A DNA stretch of 64,000 nucleotides from an uncultured Corynebacterium sp. (GTDB lineage: Bacteria; Actinomycetota; Actinomycetes; Mycobacteriales; Mycobacteriaceae), in NCBI GenBank assembly GCA_943914465.1, contig CALUCD010000007.1:1-64000 (forward strand), in the 5' to 3' direction. Made by a program: the position numbers and the translations under genes. The notes below the pieces were generated by a model. It worked only from the letters and a program-made list of their open reading frames with translations. It did not search any database and was not told the origin of the DNA. Positions within the stretch are counted from its first letter, which is position 1; each line of letters starts with the position of its first letter. This document shows positions 52,450 to 61,304 of this stretch, in pieces.

Positions 52450-53091
52450 TTAGATCTCTGAGATCCCGCGGCGCACGTCGTGCCACTCAAACAGCCGAGC
52501 TTGGATGCGCTGGATAATCAAGCCCACAATTGAGCCGAGCAGTACACCGGCGAGCATTGCCAGGAGTGGGAAGTTCGACAGCAGTGAACCGCCGACGTAG
52601 CCCATGCCGATAGACAGGGCTGCCCAGAGGACAACGCCGATCGTGTCGTAGATGAAAAACGCGAACCAGTTGTAGCGCACGGACGCGAGCACGATGGTGG
52701 CGATCCACCTAGCCCAGGGCAAAAAGCGGGCAACAAGGATGGTCACCCCGGCGGCGCGCTTCATGTTGCGCCGAACCCACCCGATTCGTTGGCCGGCTTT
52801 GGATTCGGGGTCAAGGCGTTCTACGACGCCGATGAGGCGGCCGCCGAGCGCGAAGCAGAGGTTGTCGCCAATGATGCCGCCGATGACAGTTGCCGCGAAA
52901 AGCCCCCCAAGATGGGGCACTCCTTGTGAGGCCGCAAAGGCGCCCGAAAGGTTTAAGACCGTCTCGCTGGGGATGACCGGGAGGAGTGCATCACCGACAA
53001 TCAGCAGGCTCACGAGTGGGTAAAACCATGGCGTGGCCATTAAGTTGTGTAAGAACTCTACGATCGCGTTAAAGAACTCGGCGTTGAGCAT
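52450..53091 (-). CDS. DedA-family membrane protein
   Basis: 213 aa with a textbook ribosome binding site (AAGGAGGTGG, 7 nt before the ATG). The family signatures E-x(n) in DALLPVIPSETVLNLSG and the RFLPWARWIA segment (F/Y-R-x3-R type) are present, with five to six membrane helices. DedA/SNARE-associated proteins recycle lipid carriers such as undecaprenyl phosphate or influence membrane potential. It converges on cspA. Confidence 0.9.
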   Translation of the reverse strand: MLNAEFFNAIVEFLHNLMATPWFYPLVSLLIVGDALLPVIPSETVLNLSGAFAASQGVPHLGGLFAATVIGGIIGDNLCFALGGRLIGVVERLDPESKAGQRIGWVRRNMKRAAGVTILVARFLPWARWIATIVLASVRYNWFAFFIYDTIGVVLWAALSIGMGYVGGSLLSNFPLLAMLAGVLLGSIVGLIIQRIQARLFEWHDVRRGISEI

Positions 53092-53314
53092 TCTTCTACC
53101 ACCTCCTTATGGCCTGCGGAAACAGTGCCCCCTCGCGGTTACAGTGCATCACTGGTGCGAGTGTAGCCCGAGCGGGTTGTAGGCTGTGACGCGTAAAGCG
53201 AGAACGCAGGGGACTGCCGGGGGATGGTCAGGGGCGAGCCTCAACAGGCTCACTCCATTACTGTGTTAGACATCTGCTACAAATAAGGAAGTTTGAATTA
53301 CTAGCCAAAGTGAG

Positions 53315-56224
53315 GTGGCGCCCAGCGTGGCAAGCGGTAAGACCCTCGTCATCGTCGAGTCCGCGACAAAGGCGAAAAAGATCCAGAAGTATCTGGGCGA
53401 CGATTACATCGTTGAGGCCTCCGTGGGCCACATCCGGGATCTTCCGGGGCGCGCTGCCGACATTCCCGCCAAATATAAAAAGGAATCGTGGGCGAAACTC
53501 GGTGTGAACCCGGAGGATGGGTTCACACCGATCTATGTAGTCAGTCCCGATAAGAAGAAAAAGGTCGCAGACCTAAAAAGCAAGCTCAAGCAGTCGGACA
53601 AGCTGCTGTTGGCTACAGACCCTGACCGCGAGGGCGAGGCAATCGCCTGGCACCTGCTGGAAACGCTGAAACCGACGGTGCCGGTTGAGCGGATGGTGTT
53701 CAACGAGATCACCGAAACAGCCATCAAAGAGGCCGCGGAGAATACCCGCGAGCTGGATATGGACCTGGTGGATGCGCAGGAGACTCGGCGCATCCTTGAT
53801 CGCCTCTACGGCTATGAGGTCTCGCCCGTGCTGTGGAAAAAGGTCATGCCGCGCCTGTCTGCGGGACGTGTCCAGTCGGTCGCTACCAGGGTGATCGTTG
53901 AGCGTGAGCGCGAACGCATGGCGTTCATTCCCGCCGAGTTCTGGGATCTTACGGCCACCTTGCAGCCGAAGCAGGGCGATACAGCGGAGTTCGACGCGAA
54001 GCTGGTTGCACTGGACGGCCAGCGGGTGGCCCAGGGGCGCGACTTTGATGACCGGGGGCGGTTGAAGGGGGATGCGCTTGTCGTCGACAAGCAACAAGCC
54101 CATGCGCTCGCCGAATCGCTCACCGGCGCGGATATGGCGGTAACCGCGGTGGAGGAAAAGCCCTACACGCGCCGACCGTACCCGCCGTTTATGACGTCCA
54201 CGCTGCAGCAGGAGGCGGGCCGCAAACTGCATTTCACCTCGGCGCGCACGATGCGCATTGCGCAGCGGCTGTATGAAAACGGCCACATCACGTATATGCG
54301 TACAGATTCAACGTCCCTGTCCAAGCAGGGCCTTGACGCGGCGCGGTCTGCGGCCACCGAGCTCTACGGTGCGAACTTTGTTTCCAAGTCGCCGCGCATC
54401 TACGAGCGAAAGGTGAAAAACTCGCAGGAGGCGCACGAGGCGATCCGTCCGGCAGGGGAGCAGTTCTCCACGCCTGGCCAGCTCGCGGGTGCGTTGGATG
54501 CGGAGGAGTTCAAGCTCTACGAGTTGATCTGGCAGCGTACCGTCGCCTCGCAGATGGAAGACGCGCGTGGAAACTCCACCAAAGTCACCATCGCCGCCAC
54601 TGCAGGCTCGGGCGAACGGGCTGAGTTCAACGCAACCGGGCGCACGATCACATTCCCAGGCTGGTTGCGCGCCTACAGCGACACGCAGGACTCGGAAACG
54701 CGCCTGCCGCAGGTCGCCGAGGGCGAGCAATTGAATAGCCGTGCGGTCACCGCAGATGGGCACAGCACGAACCCGCCGGCCCGCTACACCGAAGCATCGC
54801 TGGTGAAAAAGATGGAGGACTTAGGCATTGGCCGTCCGTCCACCTACGCCTCCATCATCAAAACGATCCAGGACCGCGGGTACGTGGTCACTCGCGGCAA
54901 CGCGCTCGTCCCGTCCTGGGTGGCGTTTTCCGTGGTCGGGCTTATGGAAAACAACTTCGACGCCCTGGTGGATTATGACTTCACCTCGTCGATGGAAGAT
55001 GAGCTGGATGAGATCGCGCACGGCAACGAGGACCGCACGCAGTGGTTGTCAAGTTTTTACTTTGGTGATGCGGACGCGAGCGACTCAATGGCAGAAGCTA
55101 TCGCGCGCCGCGGTGGGCTCAAGCACATGATCGAGGACAACCTCGAAAACATTGACGCGCGCGAAGCGAACTCGCTCAAGCTGTTCAACGATGAGTCAGA
55201 TCGGCCGATTCATGTTCGCGTTGGTCGCTACGGGCCCTACATTGAGCGGGTGATCAACGGTGGCTCTGGGGAGGAACCCGAGTATCAGCGCGCGAACCTG
55301 CCCGAATCTGCCACCCCGGATGAAGTCACGCTGGAGATGGCGGAAAAGCTCTTCGCCACCCCGCAATCCGGCCGGGAATTGGGCAACAATCCCGCCAACG
55401 GCCGCATGATCGTGGCAAAGGAGGGCCGTTTCGGCCCGTATGTCACAGAGCTCGTGCGTGACGACGAACGCGACCAGGCCACCTCCCGCGCCGAGGAGAT
55501 CGTCGCCCAGGAACGCGCCGAGGAGGATAAACAGCGCGCTGACGAGGGCAAACGCAAGAAAAATTGGGATACCAAAACCGCCGAGGCGCAAAAAGCCAAG
55601 CGCATCGACGCGCTCGTGGACGAGCAGCTCAAACCCGCCACCGCCTCACTTTTCAAGTCGATGGAGCCGTCCTCGGTCACCCTTGAACAGGCACTTGAGC
55701 TGTTGTCGCTTCCGCGCGAAGTGGGTAAAGACCCAGCAGATGGCGAGATGATCACGGCCCAAAACGGCCGCTATGGGCCGTATTTGAAGAAGGGTAGCGA
55801 CTCGCGATCCTTAGCTAGTGAAGAGCAGATCTTCAGTATTTCGCTTGAAGAGGCGCGCCGTATCTACGCCGAGCCGAAGCGCCGCGGCCGCAGCCCTGCC
55901 GCCGCGCCACTGAAGCTTTTGGGCGACAATGACGTCACCGGCAAACCAATGAGCATCAAAGACGGCCGCTTTGGCCCGTACGTGACCGACGGAGAAACAA
56001 ATGCGTCGTTGCAGCGCGGGGACACCCCGGAGACCCTGACCGACGAGCGCGCGAACGAGCTCCTCTCCGCCCGCCGGGCTCGCGAGGCTGAGGACGGCCC
56101 GAAGAAGGCGACGAAGAAAACCGCCAAAAAGGCTGCCCGCACAACCAGCACGAAAAAGACCACCAAAAAAGCAACGAAGAAAACTACTGGCAGGAAAGCC
56201 GCGAAGAAGGCGGCGAGCCGCTAG
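53315..56224 (+). CDS. topA: DNA topoisomerase I
   Basis: 969 aa from the GTG at 53315; a GTG at 53327 has a better-placed GAGGTGG and is an alternative. The TOPRIM domain shows TLVIVESATKAKKI and ATDPDREGEAIAW; the active-site Tyr is in ITYMRTDSTSLS. After the type IA core come four repeated RFGPYV/RYGPYI modules, then a Lys/Ala/Thr-rich tail of about 45 residues (KKATKKTAKKAAR...). It lacks zinc-finger domains, as is normal for actinobacteria. It relaxes negative supercoils. Confidence 0.97.
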   Translation: MAPSVASGKTLVIVESATKAKKIQKYLGDDYIVEASVGHIRDLPGRAADIPAKYKKESWAKLGVNPEDGFTPIYVVSPDKKKKVADLKSKLKQSDKLLLATDPDREGEAIAWHLLETLKPTVPVERMVFNEITETAIKEAAENTRELDMDLVDAQETRRILDRLYGYEVSPVLWKKVMPRLSAGRVQSVATRVIVERERERMAFIPAEFWDLTATLQPKQGDTAEFDAKLVALDGQRVAQGRDFDDRGRLKGDALVVDKQQAHALAESLTGADMAVTAVEEKPYTRRPYPPFMTSTLQQEAGRKLHFTSARTMRIAQRLYENGHITYMRTDSTSLSKQGLDAARSAATELYGANFVSKSPRIYERKVKNSQEAHEAIRPAGEQFSTPGQLAGALDAEEFKLYELIWQRTVASQMEDARGNSTKVTIAATAGSGERAEFNATGRTITFPGWLRAYSDTQDSETRLPQVAEGEQLNSRAVTADGHSTNPPARYTEASLVKKMEDLGIGRPSTYASIIKTIQDRGYVVTRGNALVPSWVAFSVVGLMENNFDALVDYDFTSSMEDELDEIAHGNEDRTQWLSSFYFGDADASDSMAEAIARRGGLKHMIEDNLENIDAREANSLKLFNDESDRPIHVRVGRYGPYIERVINGGSGEEPEYQRANLPESATPDEVTLEMAEKLFATPQSGRELGNNPANGRMIVAKEGRFGPYVTELVRDDERDQATSRAEEIVAQERAEEDKQRADEGKRKKNWDTKTAEAQKAKRIDALVDEQLKPATASLFKSMEPSSVTLEQALELLSLPREVGKDPADGEMITAQNGRYGPYLKKGSDSRSLASEEQIFSISLEEARRIYAEPKRRGRSPAAAPLKLLGDNDVTGKPMSIKDGRFGPYVTDGETNASLQRGDTPETLTDERANELLSARRAREAEDGPKKATKKTAKKAARTTSTKKTTKKATKKTTGRKAAKKAASR

Positions 56225-56246
56225 CCGCGTGCGGGGGTGGGCGCTC

Positions 56247-57773
56247 TTACGACCTGTCGGCCAGCGTTGAGCGCACCGGCCGGGCAAGCTGCGTCATCTT
56301 GTTACGCCCGCGCAGCTCAACCGACTTCATCAACGTCCAGCGCTGTTGCTCCACCTCATTGGCGGAGCGTAGCGTCGCCGCGTTGGTGAGCACTCGGCCC
56401 GGGGTGTCTTTCGCCAGTTCAGTTAAGCGTGCGGCGGCGTTGACGGCGTCGCCGATGACGGTGTATTCAAACCGGTCCGACCCGCCGATATGGCCGGCAA
56501 CGACGTGGCCTGCGGCAACGCCCACACCCGCGTGTAGTTGTGAACCGGCGAGCTCTTGGCGCAGTTCGCGGGCGGCTTGAAGGGCGTGGGAGGCGGCGTC
56601 GTGAAGCGAAACGGGAGCCCCGAACACTGCGAGTGCGGCATCGCCCTGGAATTTGTTGATCACGCCTTTGTTGCGGTGAACCACGCCGACGACGATCTCG
56701 AAGAACCTGTTGAGCTCTGCCACCACCTGCTCGGGTGTGTGGTGGACGGCGAACGTGGTGGAGCCGATGACGTCAATAAACAGCACCGCCACACGCCGGT
56801 CTTCGCCGCCGAGCTCGGGTTTTTCGTCGAGCGCTTTCTGCGCGACCTCACTACCGACATAACGGCCGAAGATGTCGCGGACCCGTTGGCGCTCGTTGAG
56901 CCCGCGCATCATCTCGTTGAACCCGGCTTGCAGCACCCCGATCTCGGAGCCGTCGTAGATATCAACCTGAGTGTTCGCCTCGCCGCGGCGCACCCGGTTG
57001 ATCGCATCCTGGAGTTCTTTGATCGGGTCGACCACGCTCATGATGGCAAAGGCGGTGCCCATGGCGCCGGTGACCAGCGCGGTAGCGGTCAGTGCGATCA
57101 CCGCCGGAATGAGCTCACCTGCGGTTTGCGTGAAAAACCCGAGCGCCTGCGCGATGAAAAGCAGCAGCACTCCCAGCAGCGGCACACCTGAGGTGGTGAA
57201 CCACGTCATGTACAGCCGCAGCTTGATCGGCGGTTCCAGGGTTGAATCTTCAAACCGGCGGGCCAGTGCAGACGCAGCGATCGGCCGCACCAGGCGCTCT
57301 GCCTGCAGGTATGTCAGCACCGCAACGACGAAGCACGCCAGCAACGTGGCCACAGAAATCACGGCGGCCAGCTGCCCGCTGATCTGCAGCGCTGCGATAG
57401 TCAGGATGGCGATGCCGATTAACCACACCGCCACCACAATGAGCGTCTGCAACACCGGCAGACGAAGCACCAGGTTGCGCACCATGTTCGGGTCGTGCCC
57501 GTCTGGTTTCAGCTGCCACTCCAGCACCGGCCGGAACAGCAACAGTGTTGCCACCACACCAACGAGCACGGCAAAAATGGCATATCCCAGCCCCACAAAA
57601 CCCAAGCCCATATGTTGCAGCGTGAGCTGATCAACGTCCGGGACGGGAATGAAATAGCGGACAAACAGCATGATCGCGAGCGCGCCGACCACGTTGGTAC
57701 CGAGCACGGTAGCGGCATAGAGGGGCCACGAGGTGCCCCACAGCCACTTCAACCCGTGCCAGAGTCGTTCCAT
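56247..57773 (-). CDS. cyaB: Membrane-bound class III adenylate cyclase (CyaB)
   Basis: 508 aa from the ATG at 57773; longer frames overlap the holB promoter. Six membrane segments fill about residues 10-230, then a HAMP domain (DPIKELQDAINRVRRGE), then a catalytic domain with the metal-binding Asp pair in VAVLFIDVIGSTTF and NKFQGDAALAVFGAP. The order topA-cyaB-holB is conserved (Rv3645; C. glutamicum cyaB). It makes cAMP, the effector of GlxR. Confidence 0.95.
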   Translation of the reverse strand: MERLWHGLKWLWGTSWPLYAATVLGTNVVGALAIMLFVRYFIPVPDVDQLTLQHMGLGFVGLGYAIFAVLVGVVATLLLFRPVLEWQLKPDGHDPNMVRNLVLRLPVLQTLIVVAVWLIGIAILTIAALQISGQLAAVISVATLLACFVVAVLTYLQAERLVRPIAASALARRFEDSTLEPPIKLRLYMTWFTTSGVPLLGVLLLFIAQALGFFTQTAGELIPAVIALTATALVTGAMGTAFAIMSVVDPIKELQDAINRVRRGEANTQVDIYDGSEIGVLQAGFNEMMRGLNERQRVRDIFGRYVGSEVAQKALDEKPELGGEDRRVAVLFIDVIGSTTFAVHHTPEQVVAELNRFFEIVVGVVHRNKGVINKFQGDAALAVFGAPVSLHDAASHALQAARELRQELAGSQLHAGVGVAAGHVVAGHIGGSDRFEYTVIGDAVNAAARLTELAKDTPGRVLTNAATLRSANEVEQQRWTLMKSVELRGRNKMTQLARPVRSTLADRS

Positions 57774-57810
57774 GCTGTAATACCTTAGCGTCCGATTATG
57801 CTGGGACAGC

Positions 57811-59034
57811 GTGATCACCCGCAGTGCCAGCCCGCGTAGCGTGAGCGAACGCCTCGCCGACACCCCGAAGGTGCGCGACACCATTTTGGCTGCTGCCGCA
57901 GCTGCGCGTGGTGTGCCCGGCACTGATCCGCGCGCCTGTGCGCATTCATGGCTCTTCACTGGCCCGCCGGGCTCTGGCCGCTCAAACGCGGCGCTTGCCT
58001 TCGCAGCCGCCCTGGTGTGCGAGGACCCTGAGGTGATTGGCTGCGGGCGGTGCAAAGGCTGCCAGGACGCACTCGCCGGGCACCACACTGACGTGGTGCA
58101 CGTCGTGCCACAGGAGCTCACCATTTCCGCCAACCTCGTGCGCACTGAGATTGTGGCCAAAGCAGCTCGCTTATCGACGATCGCCTCCCACCGCATCATC
58201 ATCATCGAAAACGCCGACCGCCTCACCGAAGAAGCCGCCGACGCGTTGCTGAAAACCGTGGAGGAACCGCCCGAGGGTACCGTCATTGTGCTGTGCGCGC
58301 CATCAACAGACCCGCGCGATATTTCCCAAACCCTGAGGTCACGCTGCCGCCACCTGTACATCCCGTCACCTTCTGAGGATGAGGTCGTGCGCGTGCTCAT
58401 GGCCGAGGAGGGCGCCTCCGAGGCTCACGCGCGCCTCGCTGCTGCGACGTCCCTGCGGCATCTGGGGCGGGCACGGCTGTTGGTACGCAACGAGGCTATC
58501 CAGATCCGACGCGCCAGCGCCATCCACCTAGCCGAGCAGGTGTTTTTCGGCTCGCAAGCGTTCCAGGCTGCGGGCGCGCTTGTGAAACGGATTGAAAAAG
58601 AATCCGTCGCAGACTACGCCGATGCGGACGCCGAAGAACGCGCAAAACTGGAACGCTCCTTCGGCGTCGGCGCGAAAGGCAAGGGGGCCGCGAAAGCCAC
58701 CGCGGGTGTATCCGCTGCGGTGAAAGCGTTGGAGGCGCAGCAAAAAGCCCGCGGCACGCGACGCAAGCGCGACGTGTTCGATCTGATCCTCGTTGATCTA
58801 GCCGGGGTGTATCGCGATGCGCTGGTGCTGCAATCCGGGGCACAAGTGCCGCTGACCCACCCGGATTTTGAAGGACTCGCCCAAGAAATAGCCAACCGCG
58901 TGAGCCAAACCGGCCTCATCGCCTGCCAGGACGCCATTGCCCAATGCCGCGAACGCCTCCACCAACAGGTCGCCCCCGCGGTAGCCTTCAACGGGATGAT
59001 CGGTCACCTGCGCAACGCGTGCGACGTTACTTAA
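57811..59034 (+). CDS. holB: DNA polymerase III delta' subunit
   Basis: 407 aa from the GTG at 57811, 8 nt after the hexamer TATGCT; GTG 57841 is an alternative. FTGPPGSGRSNAA has Arg in place of the Walker A Lys, fitting the non-ATPase role of delta' in the clamp loader. The zinc module C-x8-C-x2-C-x2-C (VCEDPEVIGCGRCKGC) and the SRC-like RSRCRH (sensor/Arg finger) are present. A poly-Ala/Lys linker lies at about 290-305. It is divergent from cyaB. Confidence 0.95.
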   Translation: MITRSASPRSVSERLADTPKVRDTILAAAAAARGVPGTDPRACAHSWLFTGPPGSGRSNAALAFAAALVCEDPEVIGCGRCKGCQDALAGHHTDVVHVVPQELTISANLVRTEIVAKAARLSTIASHRIIIIENADRLTEEAADALLKTVEEPPEGTVIVLCAPSTDPRDISQTLRSRCRHLYIPSPSEDEVVRVLMAEEGASEAHARLAAATSLRHLGRARLLVRNEAIQIRRASAIHLAEQVFFGSQAFQAAGALVKRIEKESVADYADADAEERAKLERSFGVGAKGKGAAKATAGVSAAVKALEAQQKARGTRRKRDVFDLILVDLAGVYRDALVLQSGAQVPLTHPDFEGLAQEIANRVSQTGLIACQDAIAQCRERLHQQVAPAVAFNGMIGHLRNACDVT

Positions 59035-59105
59035 GCTGCGCGTTTCTTCCCCCACTGGCGCGTGGGTTAAGCTGTGTAACCGGATCGCGCCTGCTTGCGC
59101 GGCCA

Positions 59106-59178
59106 GCCACCTTAGCTCAGTCGGTAGAGCATCTCACTCGTAATGAGAAGGTCGCGAGTTCGATTCTCGCAGGTGGCT
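59106..59178 (+). tRNA. tRNA-Thr (anticodon CGT)
   Basis: Complete cloverleaf: acceptor GCCACCT/AGGTGGC, D arm GCTCAGTCGGTAGAGC, anticodon stem TCTCA/TGAGA around CTCGTAA, T arm GCGAG-TTCGATT-CTCGC. The discriminator is T and CCA is encoded at 59179-59181. It decodes ACG. Its 3' half is partly duplicated 1.7 kb downstream (60860-60890). Confidence 0.97.
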
Positions 59179-59181
59179 CCA
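59150..59181 (+). repeat. attL-like: 3' end of tRNA-Thr
   Basis: 32 bp covering the T arm, acceptor 3' strand and CCA. It shares TCGCGAGTTCGATT (14 bp) and AGGTGGCTCCA (11 bp) with 60860-60890; between these blocks the copies differ and one base is missing in the second. Confidence 0.75.
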
Positions 59182-59182
59182 C

Positions 59183-59219
59183 AAAACCCCAGCTAGTCGA
59201 CTTTTTATCTGGGGTTTTT
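59183..59219 (+). terminator. Terminator after tRNA-Thr
   Basis: AAAACCCCAG (59183-59192) pairs with CTGGGGTTTT (59209-59218) and is followed by a T run. It is the natural end of the tRNA transcript, or lies at the edge of the insertion. Confidence 0.85.
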
Positions 59220-59338
59220 CGTCTCCGGCTCCTCCGGTTGTCCCGGGTTGTCCCAGGAAGTTCTTTTTATTGACGCGCACAGAGCCGCACACTTCCGTGC
59301 CACCGAAGTGAAGCAGACAGACGTTAAACTGGTTCCTT

Positions 59339-60346
59339 ATGGACAAGGGGCAGGAAGAGATCGTCGAACGGCTCCTGGAGAAGAGCAAGGAAGCTTTCGC
59401 TCTAGCAGTGGAGCTGTATAACAGGCCTACCCTGAAGTACCACGCGGAGTCATGCTCGATGTTTCTTTGCAATGCCTGGGAGTTGATGCTCAAGGCGTAC
59501 TTGATCCGCGAGCAAGGAATTGACTCGATCTACTACTCAGACGACCCTGAGAAGACAATTGCGCTCTCGGGCTGTTTAAAGAAAATTTTCACGAACGATA
59601 AAGACCCGCTGCGCATCAACATGGCGGAAATCATCCGTTTTCGCAATCTCAACACCCACTTCATCACAGACGAGTACGAGATTTTCATCGGGCCGTTCCT
59701 GCAAAAGTCTGTGATGAACTACGCTGATAAACTCCTCGAATTACACGATGAATCCGTAAGCGATTTGATCCCGGAGAACCACCTCACGTTGGCTGTTCGC
59801 CGCGGCGCCATTGACCCCGATGTGATTCGGACGAGGTACGAGCCCCACGTCGCTGAGAAACTCCTCAAGATGAGTCAGCTAGCGGCAAACGCCGCCGGAA
59901 CCGGCGAGGGAGGGGCCGCTGCTGCCATATACGAGACAAACCTACGCATCGTCAGAAAGGCGAAGGATGCCGACTTGAACGTCTACATCGACAAGGATGC
60001 AGATGCCGGGATTACCATCGTTAAAGACATCCGTGACGCAGCCAGCTACTACCCTTACACGGTTAAAAACGCAGTCAAAGAGGTGCAAAACCGACTCAAG
60101 AAGTCGAAAACCACCATTTACTTCCGAGGTCAGAAGAAGCCATTCAACCGTTGGCACTTCAATCTCTTCAATCAGGTATTCCAGTTCCGGGAGGACGCTC
60201 AATTCGCATACGATCGCAGCACCGCCGGAGAAAGCAACCCATCTTGGACGTACTCCCAGCGAGCGATCGAGTTTATCGTCGCGCACCTCGAAAAAGAACC
60301 CGAGACGTGCATCGAAGCTCTGCAAGCGAAAGCTGCGACGCAGTAA
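59339..60346 (+). CDS. DUF3644 protein with HEPN-type RNase motif (candidate defence/toxin)
   Basis: 335 aa. Residues 20-120 match the DUF3644 pattern: ELYNRPTLKYHAESCSMFLCNAWELMLKAYL, then SIYYSDDPEKTIALSGCLKKIFTNDKDPLR, then FRNLNTHFITDEYE. The last contains R102-N-x3-H107, the R-x4-6-H catalytic motif of HEPN ribonucleases. The C-terminal half (about 200-335) is charged and has an Ala/Gly-rich hinge (GTGEGGAAAA, about 187-196) and a FNRWHFNLFNQVFQF segment. TAAACT lies 8 nt before the ATG (leaderless). It has no partner gene. Likely an RNA-cleaving abortive-infection type protein; function not shown. Confidence 0.85.
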   Translation: MDKGQEEIVERLLEKSKEAFALAVELYNRPTLKYHAESCSMFLCNAWELMLKAYLIREQGIDSIYYSDDPEKTIALSGCLKKIFTNDKDPLRINMAEIIRFRNLNTHFITDEYEIFIGPFLQKSVMNYADKLLELHDESVSDLIPENHLTLAVRRGAIDPDVIRTRYEPHVAEKLLKMSQLAANAAGTGEGGAAAAIYETNLRIVRKAKDADLNVYIDKDADAGITIVKDIRDAASYYPYTVKNAVKEVQNRLKKSKTTIYFRGQKKPFNRWHFNLFNQVFQFREDAQFAYDRSTAGESNPSWTYSQRAIEFIVAHLEKEPETCIEALQAKAATQ

Positions 60347-60436
60347 CAACGCCAACCCTCGGAGCAAAGGAATTCTCAGACCGAAGCCCTACTCCCATTC
60401 GGGAACCCAGCTTTATCCTTCTCGGGTTGGCGTTGT
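60346..60436 (+). repeat. Long inverted repeat / hairpin behind the DUF3644 gene
   Basis: ACAACGCCAACCC (60346-60358) is perfectly repeated in inverse at 60424-60436 (GGGTTGGCGTTGT), with extra pairing inside (AAGGA with TCCTT). The 91-nt unit begins on the last base of the DUF3644 stop codon. It could be a stabilising 3' structure, a terminator without U run, or a structured RNA. Confidence 0.75.
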
Positions 60437-60859
60437 ATGAGCCAGCGTAATCGCGCAACGCTGTTTGCACAACACTTACACGTCGGCAACTGACGGTATT
60501 TTACAAGAACGCAATGTAGTGACGCCGGATACCATGCGCTCCACATTCGGAAGCTACCCCCGCAACCGCGAATCGAATTGATGCGAACCGTTAAACGAAG
60601 CCAAAGAGGTGACCATTTGCAACTGGCGCAGCGCGTAGGGCGGTGCGCTCTGGGCGGCGTCGCATTCGTATTGGCGGCGAGGTGGGCGTCAATACTGGCC
60701 GCGATAACCTGCCCGAGTGCCCGACATGGCCTCCGCTCCACGGGGGACTTTTACCGTTTTTTCGGCCACCTAACCCGCTGTTCAATCTGTTCAAGAGCGT
60801 GCACAGGAGCAAACGGCCATCGGCTGGCCGGTCGGCGGGTTAAAACGGAGTTCATGTAA
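60437..60859. other. Non-coding part of the mini-island
   Basis: About 420 nt. Frames exist on both strands (for example a plus-strand frame opening at 60578), but none has a ribosome binding site or a family I recognise. No remains of an integrase catalytic motif (R...HxxR...Y) were found by eye. Confidence 0.4.
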
Positions 60860-60890
60860 GTTCGCGAGTTCGATTGTAGAGGTGGCTCCA
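60860..60890 (+). repeat. attR-like: partial copy of the tRNA-Thr 3' end
   Basis: GTTCGCGAGTTCGATTGTAG followed by AGGTGGCTCCA: a degenerate copy of the tRNA T arm/acceptor/CCA with no 5' tRNA half in front of it, so it is not a tRNA pseudogene by itself but a crossover product. Confidence 0.75.
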
Positions 60891-61304
60891 GAGCAGGACT
60901 GTCGACCGGCGGAAGGTGATCCCTGGCCGCTCGCTATGGACGATTCATGACGCGCATCACGTCGAAGTTGAGCCTGAGCTTTTGTTGCTCACAGCTGAGA
61001 AGGTAAACCTTAGCCGCGGCGGGTGTAGTTTCTTCGAGCTACTTCTGAGTGAACCACCGCAGAACATCCTTGGACGTGCCGCATCTCCAGGAAGCTGGCG
61101 ACAGCGCTCGTAGATGTCAACCGCACCAAGAGACTTTGTTTCGTATCCATCAGGAGTATTAAGGCTGGAGTGCGAGGCTAGCTTTAAACGTGAAATGTGA
61201 CGCGCCGAGGCATCAGAAAAACAGCAAATGCAATAGAAACGTTGAAGAACACAATCGTTGCGCGGTAACGCGTTTCAACATGTAACGCGTCGTAAGCTAC
61301 TTTC
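60891..61304. other. Gene-free stretch after the att-like repeat
   Basis: About 410 nt. I see no protein, RNA or clear promoter apart from TAAGCT a few bases before the next ATG. Confidence 0.4.

Larger units (their letters stand above)
59182..60890 (+). mobile_element. Mini-island in the tRNA-Thr gene
   Basis: 1.7 kb bounded by the tRNA-Thr 3' end and an imperfect copy of it. It contains a terminator, a DUF3644/HEPN-like gene, a long hairpin, and about 400 nt with no recognisable gene. No integrase, excisionase or transposase was seen, so the unit is either decayed or mobilised by a helper in trans. Boundaries are inferred from the duplicated att-like sequence. Confidence 0.55.

Noticed and set aside
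60376..60741. 121-aa minus-strand frame inside the mini-island (possible integrase remnant)
   Set aside because: No tyrosine-recombinase motif and overlapped by plus-strand frames of similar quality.
60860..60890. tRNA-Thr pseudogene
   Set aside because: Only the 3' end of the tRNA is present with nothing of the 5' half; better explained as an att-type copy.
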